DNA of 64,000 nt, taken from Spirosoma terrae (GTDB taxonomy: Bacteria > Bacteroidota > Bacteroidia > Cytophagales > Spirosomataceae). Each line of letters starts with the position of its first letter. Positions within the stretch are counted from its first letter, which is position 1. Shown one piece after another: positions 35,005-44,654 of this stretch. The DNA is taken from assembly GCF_010435915.1 (NCBI RefSeq), contig NZ_JAAFZH010000001.1, forward strand, positions 868,001 through 932,000. Reading direction: 5' to 3'. The notes under the pieces were generated by a model, which saw only the letters and a list, made by a program, of their open reading frames with translations, was not told where the DNA came from and did no database searches. The position numbers were made by a program, and so were the translations under genes.

Positions 35005-36015
35005 TTAGTGTGTCAATTCTTGAATAAATTGCTGTTTGTTGTCAATAAATAAAGCGATTCGTCGTACAGACCGCTGAGTGCCAAACGGACCGCTCATTAC
35101 GACTGGTTCTCGTAGCGTGATCAGTAGGTTAGGGGCTGCCAAAAGCGTACCAGTTAACAGGTCTGAGTGTCGCTCTGGTTTATCATTGATAGCTACTATC
35201 TGATCAATCAGATGGATGGCTACTTCGCCATAACTACGTAGGCCAAATCGAAAAATAACCTGATTGTCCCGAATTAACACTGGTCGTTTAATCGTAGCGA
35301 CCAGGTCAGCGACAAAAAACAAAAGACCATAAAAACCTGCTATCGTTGCACACCAGGCCACCACGGGGCTCCATCGGTTCAGTAGTACATGCAGAACTAC
35401 CGTTTCAATAAGACCAATCAGGATCAGTCCTATTGTCAAGGCTGTTTGGCCAGATGCCTGATGCGAACTGAAGGCTTTATCGGCAGCTGTTTTTTCTACA
35501 GGTACCCAACTCCCTAACAAACCGTATCGTAGAATAGACAGTTCGCTTACTAAAATACGATTAAATCGGGAATGGCCCAGTATTGTGTCAAGACTATGAA
35601 GCAGATTCCTGGTAAAGTCAGGATTTTGTACGCTGAGTTGCTGGTAATGACTAATTAGCTGTTTGATACGTAAAAGAGCATAACCGACAAAAAACAATTC
35701 GAGCAGTATCAGCGACTGGCGTAGCAGATCGATAAATTGCTGATGGTTTGCTGGTAGTATGCGTGTTGTTATACTCAGAGCTACGCCAAAAACGGCAAGT
35801 AGACTCTTCGCATTTATCTTAAGCTGACGAACAATCAGAACGTAGTAAAAGGCAGGAATTATCACGACCATGTCGATGGTAACTCCCGTCGAGACCCAAT
35901 CTGGATAACGACTAAAGGCTGAGGACTGAACAGCAAAAAGCTCTGCCCCGATAATCAGCACGACTAATCCTGTGAATAAAAGAATCCAGCGAAATGAAGA
36001 AAGCGGGAGATTCAT
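35005..36015 (-). CDS. integral membrane protein of unknown function
   Basis: A 336-residue protein with about seven hydrophobic segments (for example WILLFTGLVVLIIGAELF, MVVIIPAFYYVLIVRQL, TIGLILIGLIETVVLHVLL, VVAWCATIAGFYGLLFFVA) and a soluble C-terminal domain of about 80 residues (HLIDQIVAINDKPERH ... LFIDNKQQFIQEL). No motif I can name. It sits between rnpA and the S41 protease gene, with short gaps (52 and 26 bp), so it is probably part of the same transcript. Confidence 0.72.
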   Translation of the reverse strand: MNLPLSSFRWILLFTGLVVLIIGAELFAVQSSAFSRYPDWVSTGVTIDMVVIIPAFYYVLIVRQLKINAKSLLAVFGVALSITTRILPANHQQFIDLLRQSLILLELFFVGYALLRIKQLISHYQQLSVQNPDFTRNLLHSLDTILGHSRFNRILVSELSILRYGLLGSWVPVEKTAADKAFSSHQASGQTALTIGLILIGLIETVVLHVLLNRWSPVVAWCATIAGFYGLLFFVADLVATIKRPVLIRDNQVIFRFGLRSYGEVAIHLIDQIVAINDKPERHSDLLTGTLLAAPNLLITLREPVVMSGPFGTQRSVRRIALFIDNKQQFIQELTH

Positions 36016-36067
36016 GAGAAACGATCCAATAGCTAAGGATGAGTACTGGAACGCCAGCTTGATCCGG

Positions 36068-36439
36068 CTACATTTTTTTTAGCGCCAATTTCATACCTTT
36101 TTCTATTTCTTCAAACGAAATAATCTGCTTAGCGGTATACAAAAAGGCGATATAGGCCGGATGAGATGAATCGGAATGAAAAGCCGACTTGTTGAGCCGA
36201 TACGCTTCGCGAACACGTCGGCGAATGAGGTTTCGGTCAACGGCCCGTTTGAAGGTTCGTTTCGGGACCGTAATGACAATAGCGGGCAGGCCAGAAGAAG
36301 AAGCTTCGGTATGCGGAATATACAGTACGCGAAATGGAAAAAGGTAGAACGTCCGTACAGCCGCACTACCTTTTTTAAATAATTCGCCGAGAACCTTTTT
36401 GCTGCAAAGCCGCTCCGATTTGGTAAAGGTTTGCTGCAT
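36068..36439 (-). CDS. rnpA: ribonuclease P protein component
   Basis: A 123-residue basic protein: FTKSERLCSKKVLGELFKKG at the N-terminus and the RNase P signature VPKRTFKRAVDRNLIRRRV REAYRL (split here only for length). RnpA assists the RNA subunit in removing 5' leaders of pre-tRNAs. It follows rpmH as in most bacteria, here with a 102-bp heptad repeat element between them instead of the usual short gap. The gap holds no other gene. Confidence 0.93.
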   Translation of the reverse strand: MQQTFTKSERLCSKKVLGELFKKGSAAVRTFYLFPFRVLYIPHTEASSSGLPAIVITVPKRTFKRAVDRNLIRRRVREAYRLNKSAFHSDSSHPAYIAFLYTAKQIISFEEIEKGMKLALKKM

Positions 36440-36442
36440 GGC

Positions 36443-36543
36443 TTAGTTTATAGTTACTCAGTGTGTCGTTTTCACAGCACCGCCCGAGCGGTTAGCTGAC
36501 GTATTGATGCTGAAAACCGTGGACTGAAAACTGTAAACTAATT
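36443..36543. repeat. intergenic heptad inverted repeat between rpmH and rnpA
   Basis: Left arm TTAGTTTATAGTT... (from 36443) and right arm ending ...AACTGTAAACTAA (to 36543, including two bases of the rpmH stop codon). Units of 7 bp (AGTTTAT; TGAAAAC, TGTAAAC). Arms are imperfect and pair over about 33 bp. It belongs to the same family as the elements after lptD and ybaB. Confidence 0.65.
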
Positions 36544-36709
36544 AAATTTTAAAGCGATCGCCTTTTTTCTCGTCTGAAACGGTCAGTTTGTGACGACCTT
36601 TTGCACGGCGAGCTGCCAGCACTTTGCGGCCATTAGCGGTTGACATCCGCTCGCGGAAGCCGTGCTTGTTTTTCCGCTTCCGGTTCGATGGTTGGTACGT
36701 TCTTTTCAT
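36542..36709 (-). CDS. rpmH: 50S ribosomal protein L34
   Basis: A 55-residue protein found by direct translation: [20 protein letters not shown], then [20 protein letters not shown], then a tail [15 protein letters not shown]. This is ribosomal protein L34, with the family's strong basic character and a slightly longer C-terminal tail as in Bacteroidota. The ATG is at 36709 and the TAA at 36542-36544. A well-matched promoter is just upstream (36751-36781). It leads the rpmH, rnpA, membrane protein, S41 protease, tsaB, coaX run. Confidence 0.96.
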   Translation of the reverse strand: MKRTYQPSNRKRKNKHGFRERMSTANGRKVLAARRAKGRHKLTVSDEKKGDRFKI

Positions 36710-36750
36710 GATATATCTTCCTAAAAGAGCCTTATTTCCAAATGAGTCCG

Positions 36751-36781
36751 CAAAGATAGTGGAATCACGCTAGTTTACCAA
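36751..36781 (-). promoter_or_regulatory. promoter of rpmH
   Basis: On the minus strand TTGG (36778-36781), a 19-bp spacer, then TATCTTTG (36751-36758), an exact match to the Bacteroidota consensus TTG-N19-TAnnTTTG. It predicts an RNA start near 36744 and a leader of about 35 nt before the rpmH ATG. Confidence 0.7.
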
Positions 36782-36973
36782 GCTTGTTTTTGGAAAAACG
36801 TTTTATCTGTAAAGGAGTTAGCTATTTAATACGTAGTTATTGGGTAAATCCGGTAATTTAGGTAGAACAAACGGGGTGCCGTAGCCTGTTGGTAGTACCA
36901 ATTACCAACCTGTTGTGGGACTCTGGACTGTCTGATTCCAGCATTTACCCATTATTTGTTTACGCTCCTGCCA

Positions 36974-38536
36974 ATGCATTACCGCCTATCTGCCGATCCT
37001 GATTTACCACACTATATTGCCGTCGAGGCTCATCTGACAGCCATTCAACAGCAGTCGGAAGTTGAACTTCAATTGCCAGCCTGGCGACCTGGTCGATATG
37101 AGCTACAGCAGTTTGCCAAAAATATTCAGCGGTTTGACGTAGTTGACGGAACTGGCCAAAAACTCCCCTTCCGTAAACTAACGAAAGATCGGTGGGTCGT
37201 ACAGACAAACGGGGCCGAAGAACTCATAATCCGGTATAATTATTACGCCATTTTACTGGTGCCCAATCTGCTGAATGCCGGTAGCAGCTTCATTAGCGAT
37301 ACGTTGCTGTACGTTAATCCGGTCAATTTGTGTGTCTATGCCGAAGGACGTATCGACGAAGCCTGTACGCTTGAGCTAGCTATTCCCGACGGATGGATGG
37401 TAGCCTGCGGTCTGGAGAAAATAGACGCGAAAACGCTACGTGCTGCTGATTTTTATGAACTCGTTGATTGTCCGCTAATTGCCGCTCCGTCTATTCAGCA
37501 TATCGATTATGCTATAAACGGGGTTTCCTTCCATGTTTGGATTCACGGAGGCTGGCGAACCAATGGCGAACCAACCTTCGATGCAGATCGGATTCGGAAC
37601 GATTTTTTCCAATTCTCGCAGAAGCAGCTGGAATTATATGGCGAGTTTCCTGAACAGGACTATCACTTCCTGACGTTGATTTTGCCAGTGCCTTACTACC
37701 ACGGTGTAGAACACCGCAATTCGACGGTGCTGGTGCTTGGTCCGAACGACGAAGGCGAAGGGCTCTACGTCGATTTACTGGGCGTATCGTCGCATGAATT
37801 ATTTCATGCCTGGAACATCATCCGAATACGGCCTGTTGAGTTACTTCCCTACGATTTTACGAAAGAAAACTATTTTCAGACCTGCTTTGTGGCTGAAGGC
37901 GTAACAACGTACTACGGCGATCTGATGCTACGTCAGTCGGGTGTGTTCAACGACGAGGCTTATCTGAAAGAGCTTCAGGTTTTGTTCAAACGTCATTTTG
38001 AGAATAACGGCCGGGCGTTTCAGTCGCTGGTTGAGTCGTCGTGGGATTTATGGCTCGACGGCTACGAGAAGGGTGTTCCTGATCGTAAAGTTTCGGTCTA
38101 TCACAAGGGAGCCATTGCTGCCCTGATTCTGGATCTACACATTCGTCGTCTCTCTGACCATGCGCGTTCGTTGGATGATGTTATGAAACGGATGTGGCAG
38201 CGGTTTGGTAAACCCTTCGTTGGATACACGTTAGAGGACTATCGGGCCATTACCGAAGAAGTAGCCGGGGAGCCGCTGGACTGGTACTATGAACTGTGCA
38301 TTTTCGGGAATCAGTCGCTCGAAGAGAAACTAAACGATTACCTGGCATGGGTTGGACTGGAGATTGTCTACGAAACACCTTCTGCCGACTCGGCGGGCGG
38401 CATTCGACTGCTGGAACTGGACGATTTGGCTGCCGCCCAGCAGCGGGCTCACTGGTTTGGTGGTACGTTGACTGAAAGACCGCATGATGGTCTGGTGCCA
38501 AAAGAAAAGCTGGGTAAAGATGTGGTCGCAAAATGA
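36974..38536 (+). CDS. M61 family metallopeptidase without PDZ domain
   Basis: A 520-residue protein. A beta-rich N-terminal domain (about 1-170; LQLPAWRPGRYELQQFAKNI) precedes the catalytic domain with GVEHRNSTVLV, HELFHAWN (HExxH zinc site) and FVAEGVTTYYGDL (third ligand Glu). This fits the glycyl-aminopeptidase family M61. Most members end with a PDZ domain at about 500-600; here the chain stops after a short Gly/Leu-rich tail (GGIRLLELDDLAAAQQRAHW) and no PDZ is visible. No signal peptide, so probably cytoplasmic. I chose ATG 36974 over TTG 36956. An amidase gene follows. Confidence 0.85.
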   Translation: MHYRLSADPDLPHYIAVEAHLTAIQQQSEVELQLPAWRPGRYELQQFAKNIQRFDVVDGTGQKLPFRKLTKDRWVVQTNGAEELIIRYNYYAILLVPNLLNAGSSFISDTLLYVNPVNLCVYAEGRIDEACTLELAIPDGWMVACGLEKIDAKTLRAADFYELVDCPLIAAPSIQHIDYAINGVSFHVWIHGGWRTNGEPTFDADRIRNDFFQFSQKQLELYGEFPEQDYHFLTLILPVPYYHGVEHRNSTVLVLGPNDEGEGLYVDLLGVSSHELFHAWNIIRIRPVELLPYDFTKENYFQTCFVAEGVTTYYGDLMLRQSGVFNDEAYLKELQVLFKRHFENNGRAFQSLVESSWDLWLDGYEKGVPDRKVSVYHKGAIAALILDLHIRRLSDHARSLDDVMKRMWQRFGKPFVGYTLEDYRAITEEVAGEPLDWYYELCIFGNQSLEEKLNDYLAWVGLEIVYETPSADSAGGIRLLELDDLAAAQQRAHWFGGTLTERPHDGLVPKEKLGKDVVAK

Positions 38537-38594
38537 GCGTAGTGTCTGCATTTTGTTGTAAATAGTGCTATCCTAAACCGTAATTCTGAACCCC

Positions 38595-40109
38595 ATGCCA
38601 CCATCTGCCACGCCAGGAATACCGTTTGACGACTACGTTCAGCACGACGCCACTGGCCTTGCCGAACTGGTTCGGTCGGGCGACGTAACACCGGCCGAAT
38701 TGCTTGAAACAGCCATTGCACGGGCCGAAGCCGTTAATCCTGAGCTAAATGCCATTGTAACGCCACTGTATGAGAAAGGGTGGGAGATCAGTAAGCAATT
38801 GCCTGACTCAGGCCCATTCCGGGGCGTCCCATTCCTATTGAAAGATCTGGAATTTGAATGGGGTGGAACACCGATGAAATCGGGTAGTAGGGGCTATCAG
38901 CATTACGTATCACCCGCCGACAGCGAAGCCGTTCGGCGATTAAAAGCGGCCGGACTGGTTTTTTTCGGCAAGACCAATACACCGGAGTTTGGCCTTACAC
39001 CCTATACGGAATCGAAACTCTATGGACCCGCCCGGAACCCCTGGAAAACAACCCATTCGCCCGGCGGATCGAGTGGTGGCTCGGCGGTGGCGGTTGCTGC
39101 TGGTATCGTACCAGCGGCTTCGGCTTCGGATGGTGGCGGATCAATACGTATTCCGGCGGCTTGCTGTGGATTGTTTGGGCTGAAACCGTCCCGAGGACGC
39201 GTTACGTTGGGGCCGCGTTTTGGTGAGCTTTGGAATGGAGCCGTCATCGGACACGCCGTTACTTGTAGCGTACGGGATAGCGCCGGTTTGTTGGATGTCG
39301 TCTCCGGCGGATTCCCTGGCGACCCTTATGGAATTGCACCACCTGTACGTCCGTTTGTTGACGAGGTCAGCCGCGAGCCGGGAAAACTTCGGATTGCCTT
39401 TTCGACCCAAACGCTCATTGAATCACAACCTGTAGATCAGGAGTGTGTAAAAGCGGTTCGGGAAGCCGCCCGTCTGTTAGAAAGTCTGGGACATACGGTA
39501 GAAGAAGTGCCCTTGCCCTACGAAAAGACACTCGTAACAGAAGCCTTTTTTGTGAATGTACTGAGCGAAACGGCCGCTACGTTGCGTGAATTAAGTAACC
39601 ACCTCGGCCGACCTGTCCGTCGGGATGATGTTGAGCTAAATACCTGGGCGCAGGCAAGGCTGGCCGATGGATTTTCGGCCGTGGACGTAGCGTATCAGAA
39701 GCGTCGCTGGAATACATTGAACCGTAGCATGGGGCAACTGCATGAGACGTACGATTTGTTTTTAACTCCAACGCTACCGCGTCAGCCTATTCCGATTGGT
39801 ACGTATCAGAACACGGCTTCGGAACAGCGACTGCTGAAGTTAGTTGATTCACTGGGCGGATTGAAATACCTGAATGGTAGCAAAATCGTGAACGATCTGG
39901 CCGAACGGTCACTGGGCTATATTTCGTTTACCGTTATTACAAACATGACGGGTCAGCCGTCGATGTCAGTGCCTTTACACTGGTCGCCCGACGGCTTGCC
40001 CATCGGAGTTATGTTTGCGGCTAAACTCGGTAACGAAGCTACCCTGTTTCGGCTGGCAGGACAGCTAGAGCAGGAACGTCCGTGGTTCAATAAGCGCCCG
40101 TCAGTGTAG
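38595..40109 (+). CDS. amidase signature family enzyme
   Basis: A 504-residue enzyme of the amidase signature family: catalytic Lys in GVPFLLKDLEFEWGGTPMK, then SPGGSSGGSAVAVAAGIVP (Ser-Ser pair), ASDGGGSIRIPAACCGLFGL (catalytic Ser). It hydrolyses amide bonds, with substrates from simple amides to peptide-like compounds. It starts 58 bp after the M61 peptidase and may be in the same transcript. Its stop codon is only one base from that of the convergent acyltransferase gene. The substrate cannot be told from sequence. The start ATG at 38595 gives a normal N-terminus (FDDYVQHDATGLAELVRSGD). Confidence 0.88.
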   Translation: MPPSATPGIPFDDYVQHDATGLAELVRSGDVTPAELLETAIARAEAVNPELNAIVTPLYEKGWEISKQLPDSGPFRGVPFLLKDLEFEWGGTPMKSGSRGYQHYVSPADSEAVRRLKAAGLVFFGKTNTPEFGLTPYTESKLYGPARNPWKTTHSPGGSSGGSAVAVAAGIVPAASASDGGGSIRIPAACCGLFGLKPSRGRVTLGPRFGELWNGAVIGHAVTCSVRDSAGLLDVVSGGFPGDPYGIAPPVRPFVDEVSREPGKLRIAFSTQTLIESQPVDQECVKAVREAARLLESLGHTVEEVPLPYEKTLVTEAFFVNVLSETAATLRELSNHLGRPVRRDDVELNTWAQARLADGFSAVDVAYQKRRWNTLNRSMGQLHETYDLFLTPTLPRQPIPIGTYQNTASEQRLLKLVDSLGGLKYLNGSKIVNDLAERSLGYISFTVITNMTGQPSMSVPLHWSPDGLPIGVMFAAKLGNEATLFRLAGQLEQERPWFNKRPSV

Positions 40110-40110
40110 A

Positions 40111-41304
40111 CTATTGTCGGCTACTTACTACTACGGGCTCGCTTTTAACAGGTTTCCCGCCGGGAGCAAACCGATCTTTTAATTTCAGGAACTGCTTCTC
40201 GAAATATTCGTACGATACCCAGGCAACCAGTGTGGTCAGGGCGTAGCTGGCTACGTAGAGCAGTACAGAAAAGCCCAGCCCGTATGGTATGAACTGACGA
40301 ATGACGTACAACGAAAGCACGATAACGACCGGGTGATACATGTACGTACCGTACGAAATCTTACCCATAAAGTTAAAGAACTTGTTTTCGAGGTTGATTA
40401 CCGAGTTTGGGTTGGCAGCCAGATTCATAAGCAGGAACACAAAGAATAAGGCATATCCTTCGTAGTTCAGGCCCGGTATTCGAACGCCCAGGGCGAGCAT
40501 GGTTGCCAGAACGGCATACACTACCCACTGAACGGGTTTCAGATACAGGAAAGTAAGAATAGGGTGCTTTTTGAACACCAGATAAGCGCCAATGCCGCCA
40601 ATCGCCATTGTTCCAATCCGGAAATGGGCCAGAAAATCGGATACCAGCAGCATGCTTGTACCGGCTTCCGGTGCCGTAGAACCAGGACCGTAACGTAGCC
40701 AGAAGAAAATGCCCGCTAAAACGAAAGCTATGCTGGCCAGGATGAGCAGCGTCCGGCGAGGGCGCAAACTGCCAATTAACCAGGGCCAGATCAAATAGAA
40801 TTGTTCTTCAACGCCAATCGACCAGGTATGCGAGCACAAAGGCATTTCGTGATATAAAGCCAGGGCAATATTGGGCATGACAATGCCGAAAAAGGCCAGC
40901 TTAGACCAGAAATGGTCGTTGGCAAACTCGGATACGCCAGGGATGTATAGGGCCGGAATGTGCGGGAAAACAAAAAAGCTTAAGCCAACAATCCAGAAAT
41001 ACAGAGGCCATATACGTAACACGCGTCGAACGTAGAAATTGCCAATGTGAATGCGTCCGGCATATTGCTTTTCGGCCAGAAGCAGATACGTAATGAGAAA
41101 GCCACTTAGAACAAAAAACAAGGCTACGCCCAAACGACCAGCCTGATAAACGACCGGATAGTCATTGGTTCTGGTGAACGTATCGGTATACCCGTAAATG
41201 GTTTTAAACTGCTCAATATGGTGGAAAACCACCGACGATGCTGCAAGAAATCGTACCCCATTAAAGCCGGGGAAGTAGACGGCAGAAGGATTAGTAGCCG
41301 ACAT
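40111..41304 (-). CDS. acyltransferase family 3 (OafA/YrhL-like) membrane protein
   Basis: A 397-residue protein with about ten membrane helices. N-terminal motif FNGVRFLAASSVVFHHIEQF with the conserved His, then LGVALFFVLSGFLITYLLL, FYVRRVLRIWPLYFWIVGL and the WSIGVEEQFYLIWPWLIG block. These transfer acetyl or other acyl groups to sugars of surface glycans or secreted compounds in the membrane. No extra SGNH domain is present. It lies alone, converging on the amidase gene with a 1-bp gap, so no separate terminator can sit between them. Confidence 0.9.
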   Translation of the reverse strand: MSATNPSAVYFPGFNGVRFLAASSVVFHHIEQFKTIYGYTDTFTRTNDYPVVYQAGRLGVALFFVLSGFLITYLLLAEKQYAGRIHIGNFYVRRVLRIWPLYFWIVGLSFFVFPHIPALYIPGVSEFANDHFWSKLAFFGIVMPNIALALYHEMPLCSHTWSIGVEEQFYLIWPWLIGSLRPRRTLLILASIAFVLAGIFFWLRYGPGSTAPEAGTSMLLVSDFLAHFRIGTMAIGGIGAYLVFKKHPILTFLYLKPVQWVVYAVLATMLALGVRIPGLNYEGYALFFVFLLMNLAANPNSVINLENKFFNFMGKISYGTYMYHPVVIVLSLYVIRQFIPYGLGFSVLLYVASYALTTLVAWVSYEYFEKQFLKLKDRFAPGGKPVKSEPVVVSSRQ

Positions 41305-41426
41305 AGTGCCTAATTCGGTTCAGCCGTAAAAGTAAGCAAAAAGTCTCCTTGCTTCATCAAGTGCGCCCGCAAGAAACCATAGGCACCCATAAAGAACTGA
41401 GTAATCGGCCCTGAACCGTACTGCTG

Positions 41427-42044
41427 TTACGAAGAAAAACCTCTGCTACGTCCGCCAAAAAAGCCACTACGTCCACCCGAAGGACGAGTCGTTCGTACGA
41501 CGCGCGATGTGCGTACGTTTTCGCGTAGTTGCTGGGAGCGGTCAAATGCGCCAGAGTTGGCGTAGAAACCAGAACCATATCGACGCTCATCGGCGCGATA
41601 CTGAGGGGCTGTTGATCGGCCCAGCATATAGCCCAGACTTCCCCAAAGCAAGGCACTCGACAGGCCGCTGTGATGATGGTAGGACTGATAAGCGCCCGGA
41701 TTCTGCAAGTACGTTCGGGTCGATTCGTCGGAGTCAACCAGTTTTTTAGCCGCTTCTATGCTGAGTGTATCGCGGTGACCGTCGTAGTAACTGACAATGG
41801 CCCCGGCTTTATCGGGGTCGGCCTGAACTTCGTCGGTAATTTTAAAATTACCCGGCGCTGTTTCAGTGATATAGGTTCGAACGCCCTGTTTAAAGCTCGT
41901 TTCGGTCTGCTCGGGTTCGTCGGACTGGTTATTGCCGCAGCTTTGCAGCAAGACAGCGCCATTCAGTAAGGCAAGGCTTAGGGTAGCACTCAGTGTAATA
42001 TCTTTTACGCGTCGTAGAAAGGTATGTTTGCGGAGAGGTGTCAT
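41427..42044 (-). CDS. lipoprotein with Gly/Arg/Ser-rich end, unknown function
   Basis: A 205-residue protein with a lipoprotein signal (LALLNGAVLLQSC lipobox). The mature part begins with an acidic stretch (NQSDEPEQTETSFKQG), a beta-like core (ITETAPGNFKITDEVQ ... IVSYYDGHRDTLSIEAAKKL), a His-rich segment (SYHHHSG), then a long disordered tail rich in Arg, Ser and Gly (RPSGGRSGFFGGRSRGFSS). No family recognised. Monocistronic, between an acyltransferase and an outer-membrane protein gene. Confidence 0.7.
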   Translation of the reverse strand: MTPLRKHTFLRRVKDITLSATLSLALLNGAVLLQSCGNNQSDEPEQTETSFKQGVRTYITETAPGNFKITDEVQADPDKAGAIVSYYDGHRDTLSIEAAKKLVDSDESTRTYLQNPGAYQSYHHHSGLSSALLWGSLGYMLGRSTAPQYRADERRYGSGFYANSGAFDRSQQLRENVRTSRVVRTTRPSGGRSGFFGGRSRGFSS

Positions 42045-42137
42045 AACTAGGTACGTTTATAACTACTAAACTAGCGCACCTCCTACAGGGTTGCAAATAG
42101 ATACGGATAAACCGTTCTGCGTGTAAACTAACGGTCG

Positions 42138-42890
42138 TTAGAACGGACGATAGTGGTTTCCGAATAAGATGGCAACCCCAGCCGATACACTAACGACGCT
42201 AACAGGACGATTGCTGCTGTAATACGAGCTTTCCGACTGGCCGTTTGTTGTTTTGGCTTTCGATGTCAGGTTGTTGAACGTGCAAAGCGCTTGTGTATAA
42301 TCGCCGTTCAAGTTTAGTGAGAAGCTACGCCCTAATCGATATTTCAGACTTAGACCACCGCCTAAAGCCGTTGCCCAGCTTTCTGAACCGGTCGTCTGCA
42401 CCGACATATTCACATCGCCGATATTACCATTGATGGCCGTGTTGGGCAGCACCGCCATGGCGCGGCCAGCCAGCAATCGGGCATCAAGGGAGAAGCGACC
42501 CATAGGAATACTGACGTACGGACCTCCCATGATTGTCGTTACAGACCAGTGGTCGGCTTTGGCCGTCCATACATCCTGCTCCGATCGATAAACGTTCGTT
42601 AGTAGGGCGTCGGTTTGTAAGGCGTTACGGTGTTGTTCGGCTTTGATCATCAAACCTACCGGGCCAATGAGCCGATAGCCCGCTGATAAATTTATGGATA
42701 CACCACGTCCAGCCATACTAGCCTGTTCTTCGCCAGGAGCGCAACTGCCGAAGAGGCCAACCGGTAAACTGGCTCCGGCAGACACCGCGAAGAAGCCTTT
42801 CTTATCCTGATGGGATAAAATAAAGCTTTTCTGGCAGAAGGAAACGGTGGTCATTCCGGCGGCTAAAACGGTTAGATAGAACTTCTTCAT
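42138..42890 (-). CDS. outer-membrane beta-barrel protein, unknown function
   Basis: A 250-residue protein with a signal peptide (FYLTVLAAGMTTVSFCQ) and a chain of amphipathic strands (GVSINLSAGYRLIGPVGLMI, SLKYRLGRSFSLNLNGDY, VSVVSVSAGVAILFGNHYRPF). About eight strands, so a small barrel. No motif suggests a function. The region between it and the trehalase gene is 86 bp, the same direction; possibly co-transcribed, but there is no functional link to see. Confidence 0.68.
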   Translation of the reverse strand: MKKFYLTVLAAGMTTVSFCQKSFILSHQDKKGFFAVSAGASLPVGLFGSCAPGEEQASMAGRGVSINLSAGYRLIGPVGLMIKAEQHRNALQTDALLTNVYRSEQDVWTAKADHWSVTTIMGGPYVSIPMGRFSLDARLLAGRAMAVLPNTAINGNIGDVNMSVQTTGSESWATALGGGLSLKYRLGRSFSLNLNGDYTQALCTFNNLTSKAKTTNGQSESSYYSSNRPVSVVSVSAGVAILFGNHYRPF

Positions 42891-42976
42891 GGCGTAATTG
42901 GCTACAAATGAGTTTGGTATAGGTCCTCAGTAGACTTTATAAACAAATTCAATGCCACAATTACGCCTTTACTGAA

Positions 42977-44521
42977 TTAAATCGGTTTGGTGTCTTTTAA
43001 GAGTCTCAGATACACACCGTTAGTCCAGCCAAACCCATCCTGGTTAGGGTATTCTCCTCCACCCGTTGTAAGCGATGCATCAACAACATTATATTTTTCC
43101 ATCATTTTACCGGTGGCTTTAAATACCTTGTCGTTCAAGGCCAGCCAGCGGTCGCGGCCTTCATTGGCTGTTTCCTGAAAGCCGTAGTTCTGCAAGCCCC
43201 GATACACGATCCACTGTAAGGGAGCCCAGCCATTGGGCCAATCCCATTGCTGACTGCTACGTTCCAATGTTGTGACCCAGCCACCAGCCTGCAGAAAATC
43301 GTCTTTTAGTCGTTCATGAACGCGAGCAGCCTGTTCTGACGTAGCAATGTTGAAGAACAGCGGAAAAACACCGGCCAGTGTCAGATAAGGGGTTTGCTGT
43401 TTAGTTACCGCATCATAGTCATGAAAAAAACCAGTTTCATCGTTCCAGAAGAGTTGCTGAATAGCCTGTTTGCGACGTGTGCTGAGTGATTCAAAGTCGT
43501 CGGGTGTTGTCGAATCATCTGTTTGCGACGTAGCATCCTGTAGTGTCAGCTCAAGGTCGTATAAGAGACAGTTCAGATCGACGGGAACAAAGTCGGCTGT
43601 ATGGATCAGGGCCATTGAGTTGGGGTCTGAAAACCAGCGGCTGCTAAAATCCCAGCCCGATTCGCAGGCGGCCCGGATGTGCATATACAGCACTTCTGGT
43701 TTTACACCCATCTCTTTTGCTTCGTCGGTTAATTCGATTTCCTGTCGGTAGGCTTCAGGGCGGGGAGTAGGCGTATTATCCCAGTACCGATTGAGGTAGG
43801 TTTGCGTGTCGATTTTAACGACTCGCTGATGCAGGTTTTGACCATCGGGAATCAGGCTTTTGCCAGCCATCCAGAAATCGTACTCGCGTTTTAATTGAGG
43901 CAAGTATTTCGTCAGTACGTCATGGCCTTCAATAGCCGCCAGTAATTTCACCATCAGCGAGAAATAAGGCGGTTGCGACCGACTCAGGAAATAGGTTCTG
44001 TTCCCGTTCGGAATGAACCCAAATCGATCAATCAGATAGGCGAAATTGTCGACCATGCCCTGGATCAGCTCAAGGCTGTTGGGAGTTGTTTCAAGCGACT
44101 CCTGAAGACCCAGCATCGTAAAATAACTATCCCAATAAAATATTTCCCGGAATCGACCGCCCGGAACAATGTATGGGAAAGGCAAGGCGATACGTGAACC
44201 CCCCATTTCAGGCGTATCGGCCTGCCGAGTTAGTCTGTCCCAAAGTCGATTGATGTGCTCGGCGGTAGAGACCGACGTATCGCTAACGTAGTTGCTGGCT
44301 ACTTTTTCGGGTACTCTAAAGTTGGTACGTATGAATGTTTCCAGGTCAAAATCGGGTTTCGTTTTTTCCGTATCGTATAACGCAATCACCTCGGCCGGGG
44401 ACGATTTCGGTACGGAGTCAACAAAGGTTTTCGAGTCAGTGAACACATGGCCTAGTTGTACATCACGAAAAAACTGACCGAAGAGCTGGTCAGGCGATAG
44501 GGGATTCGATTGTTTGGTCAA
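42977..44521 (-). CDS. alpha,alpha-trehalase, GH37
   Basis: A 514-residue enzyme. Both GH37 signatures are present: PGGRFREIFYWDSYFTMLGL (residues about 122-141) and QWDWPNGWAPLQWIV (about 430-445), and the catalytic loop near EYPNQDGFGWTNGVYL. It splits trehalose into two glucoses. There is no signal peptide, so it is probably cytoplasmic (TreF-like), which fits use of trehalose taken up or made inside the cell. A divergent MFS transporter gene lies 133 bp away and might import a sugar, but its substrate is not known. Confidence 0.93.
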   Translation of the reverse strand: MTKQSNPLSPDQLFGQFFRDVQLGHVFTDSKTFVDSVPKSSPAEVIALYDTEKTKPDFDLETFIRTNFRVPEKVASNYVSDTSVSTAEHINRLWDRLTRQADTPEMGGSRIALPFPYIVPGGRFREIFYWDSYFTMLGLQESLETTPNSLELIQGMVDNFAYLIDRFGFIPNGNRTYFLSRSQPPYFSLMVKLLAAIEGHDVLTKYLPQLKREYDFWMAGKSLIPDGQNLHQRVVKIDTQTYLNRYWDNTPTPRPEAYRQEIELTDEAKEMGVKPEVLYMHIRAACESGWDFSSRWFSDPNSMALIHTADFVPVDLNCLLYDLELTLQDATSQTDDSTTPDDFESLSTRRKQAIQQLFWNDETGFFHDYDAVTKQQTPYLTLAGVFPLFFNIATSEQAARVHERLKDDFLQAGGWVTTLERSSQQWDWPNGWAPLQWIVYRGLQNYGFQETANEGRDRWLALNDKVFKATGKMMEKYNVVDASLTTGGGEYPNQDGFGWTNGVYLRLLKDTKPI

Positions 44522-44654
44522 AGTAATTAAAACTAGTCGTTAAGTGTACTAAATGTGACGGTAGGTTTTGTTAGAACAAAAGAAATAATATAATTCTAAC
44601 GGGAAAAGAAAATCAGTATGTTTATGACCTCTAAACGAGTAACCACCGTATTTT

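Noticed and set aside
40105..40115. Overlap of amidase and acyltransferase coding regions
   Set aside because: The stop codons are one base apart, close but not overlapping; only notable as lacking space for a terminator.
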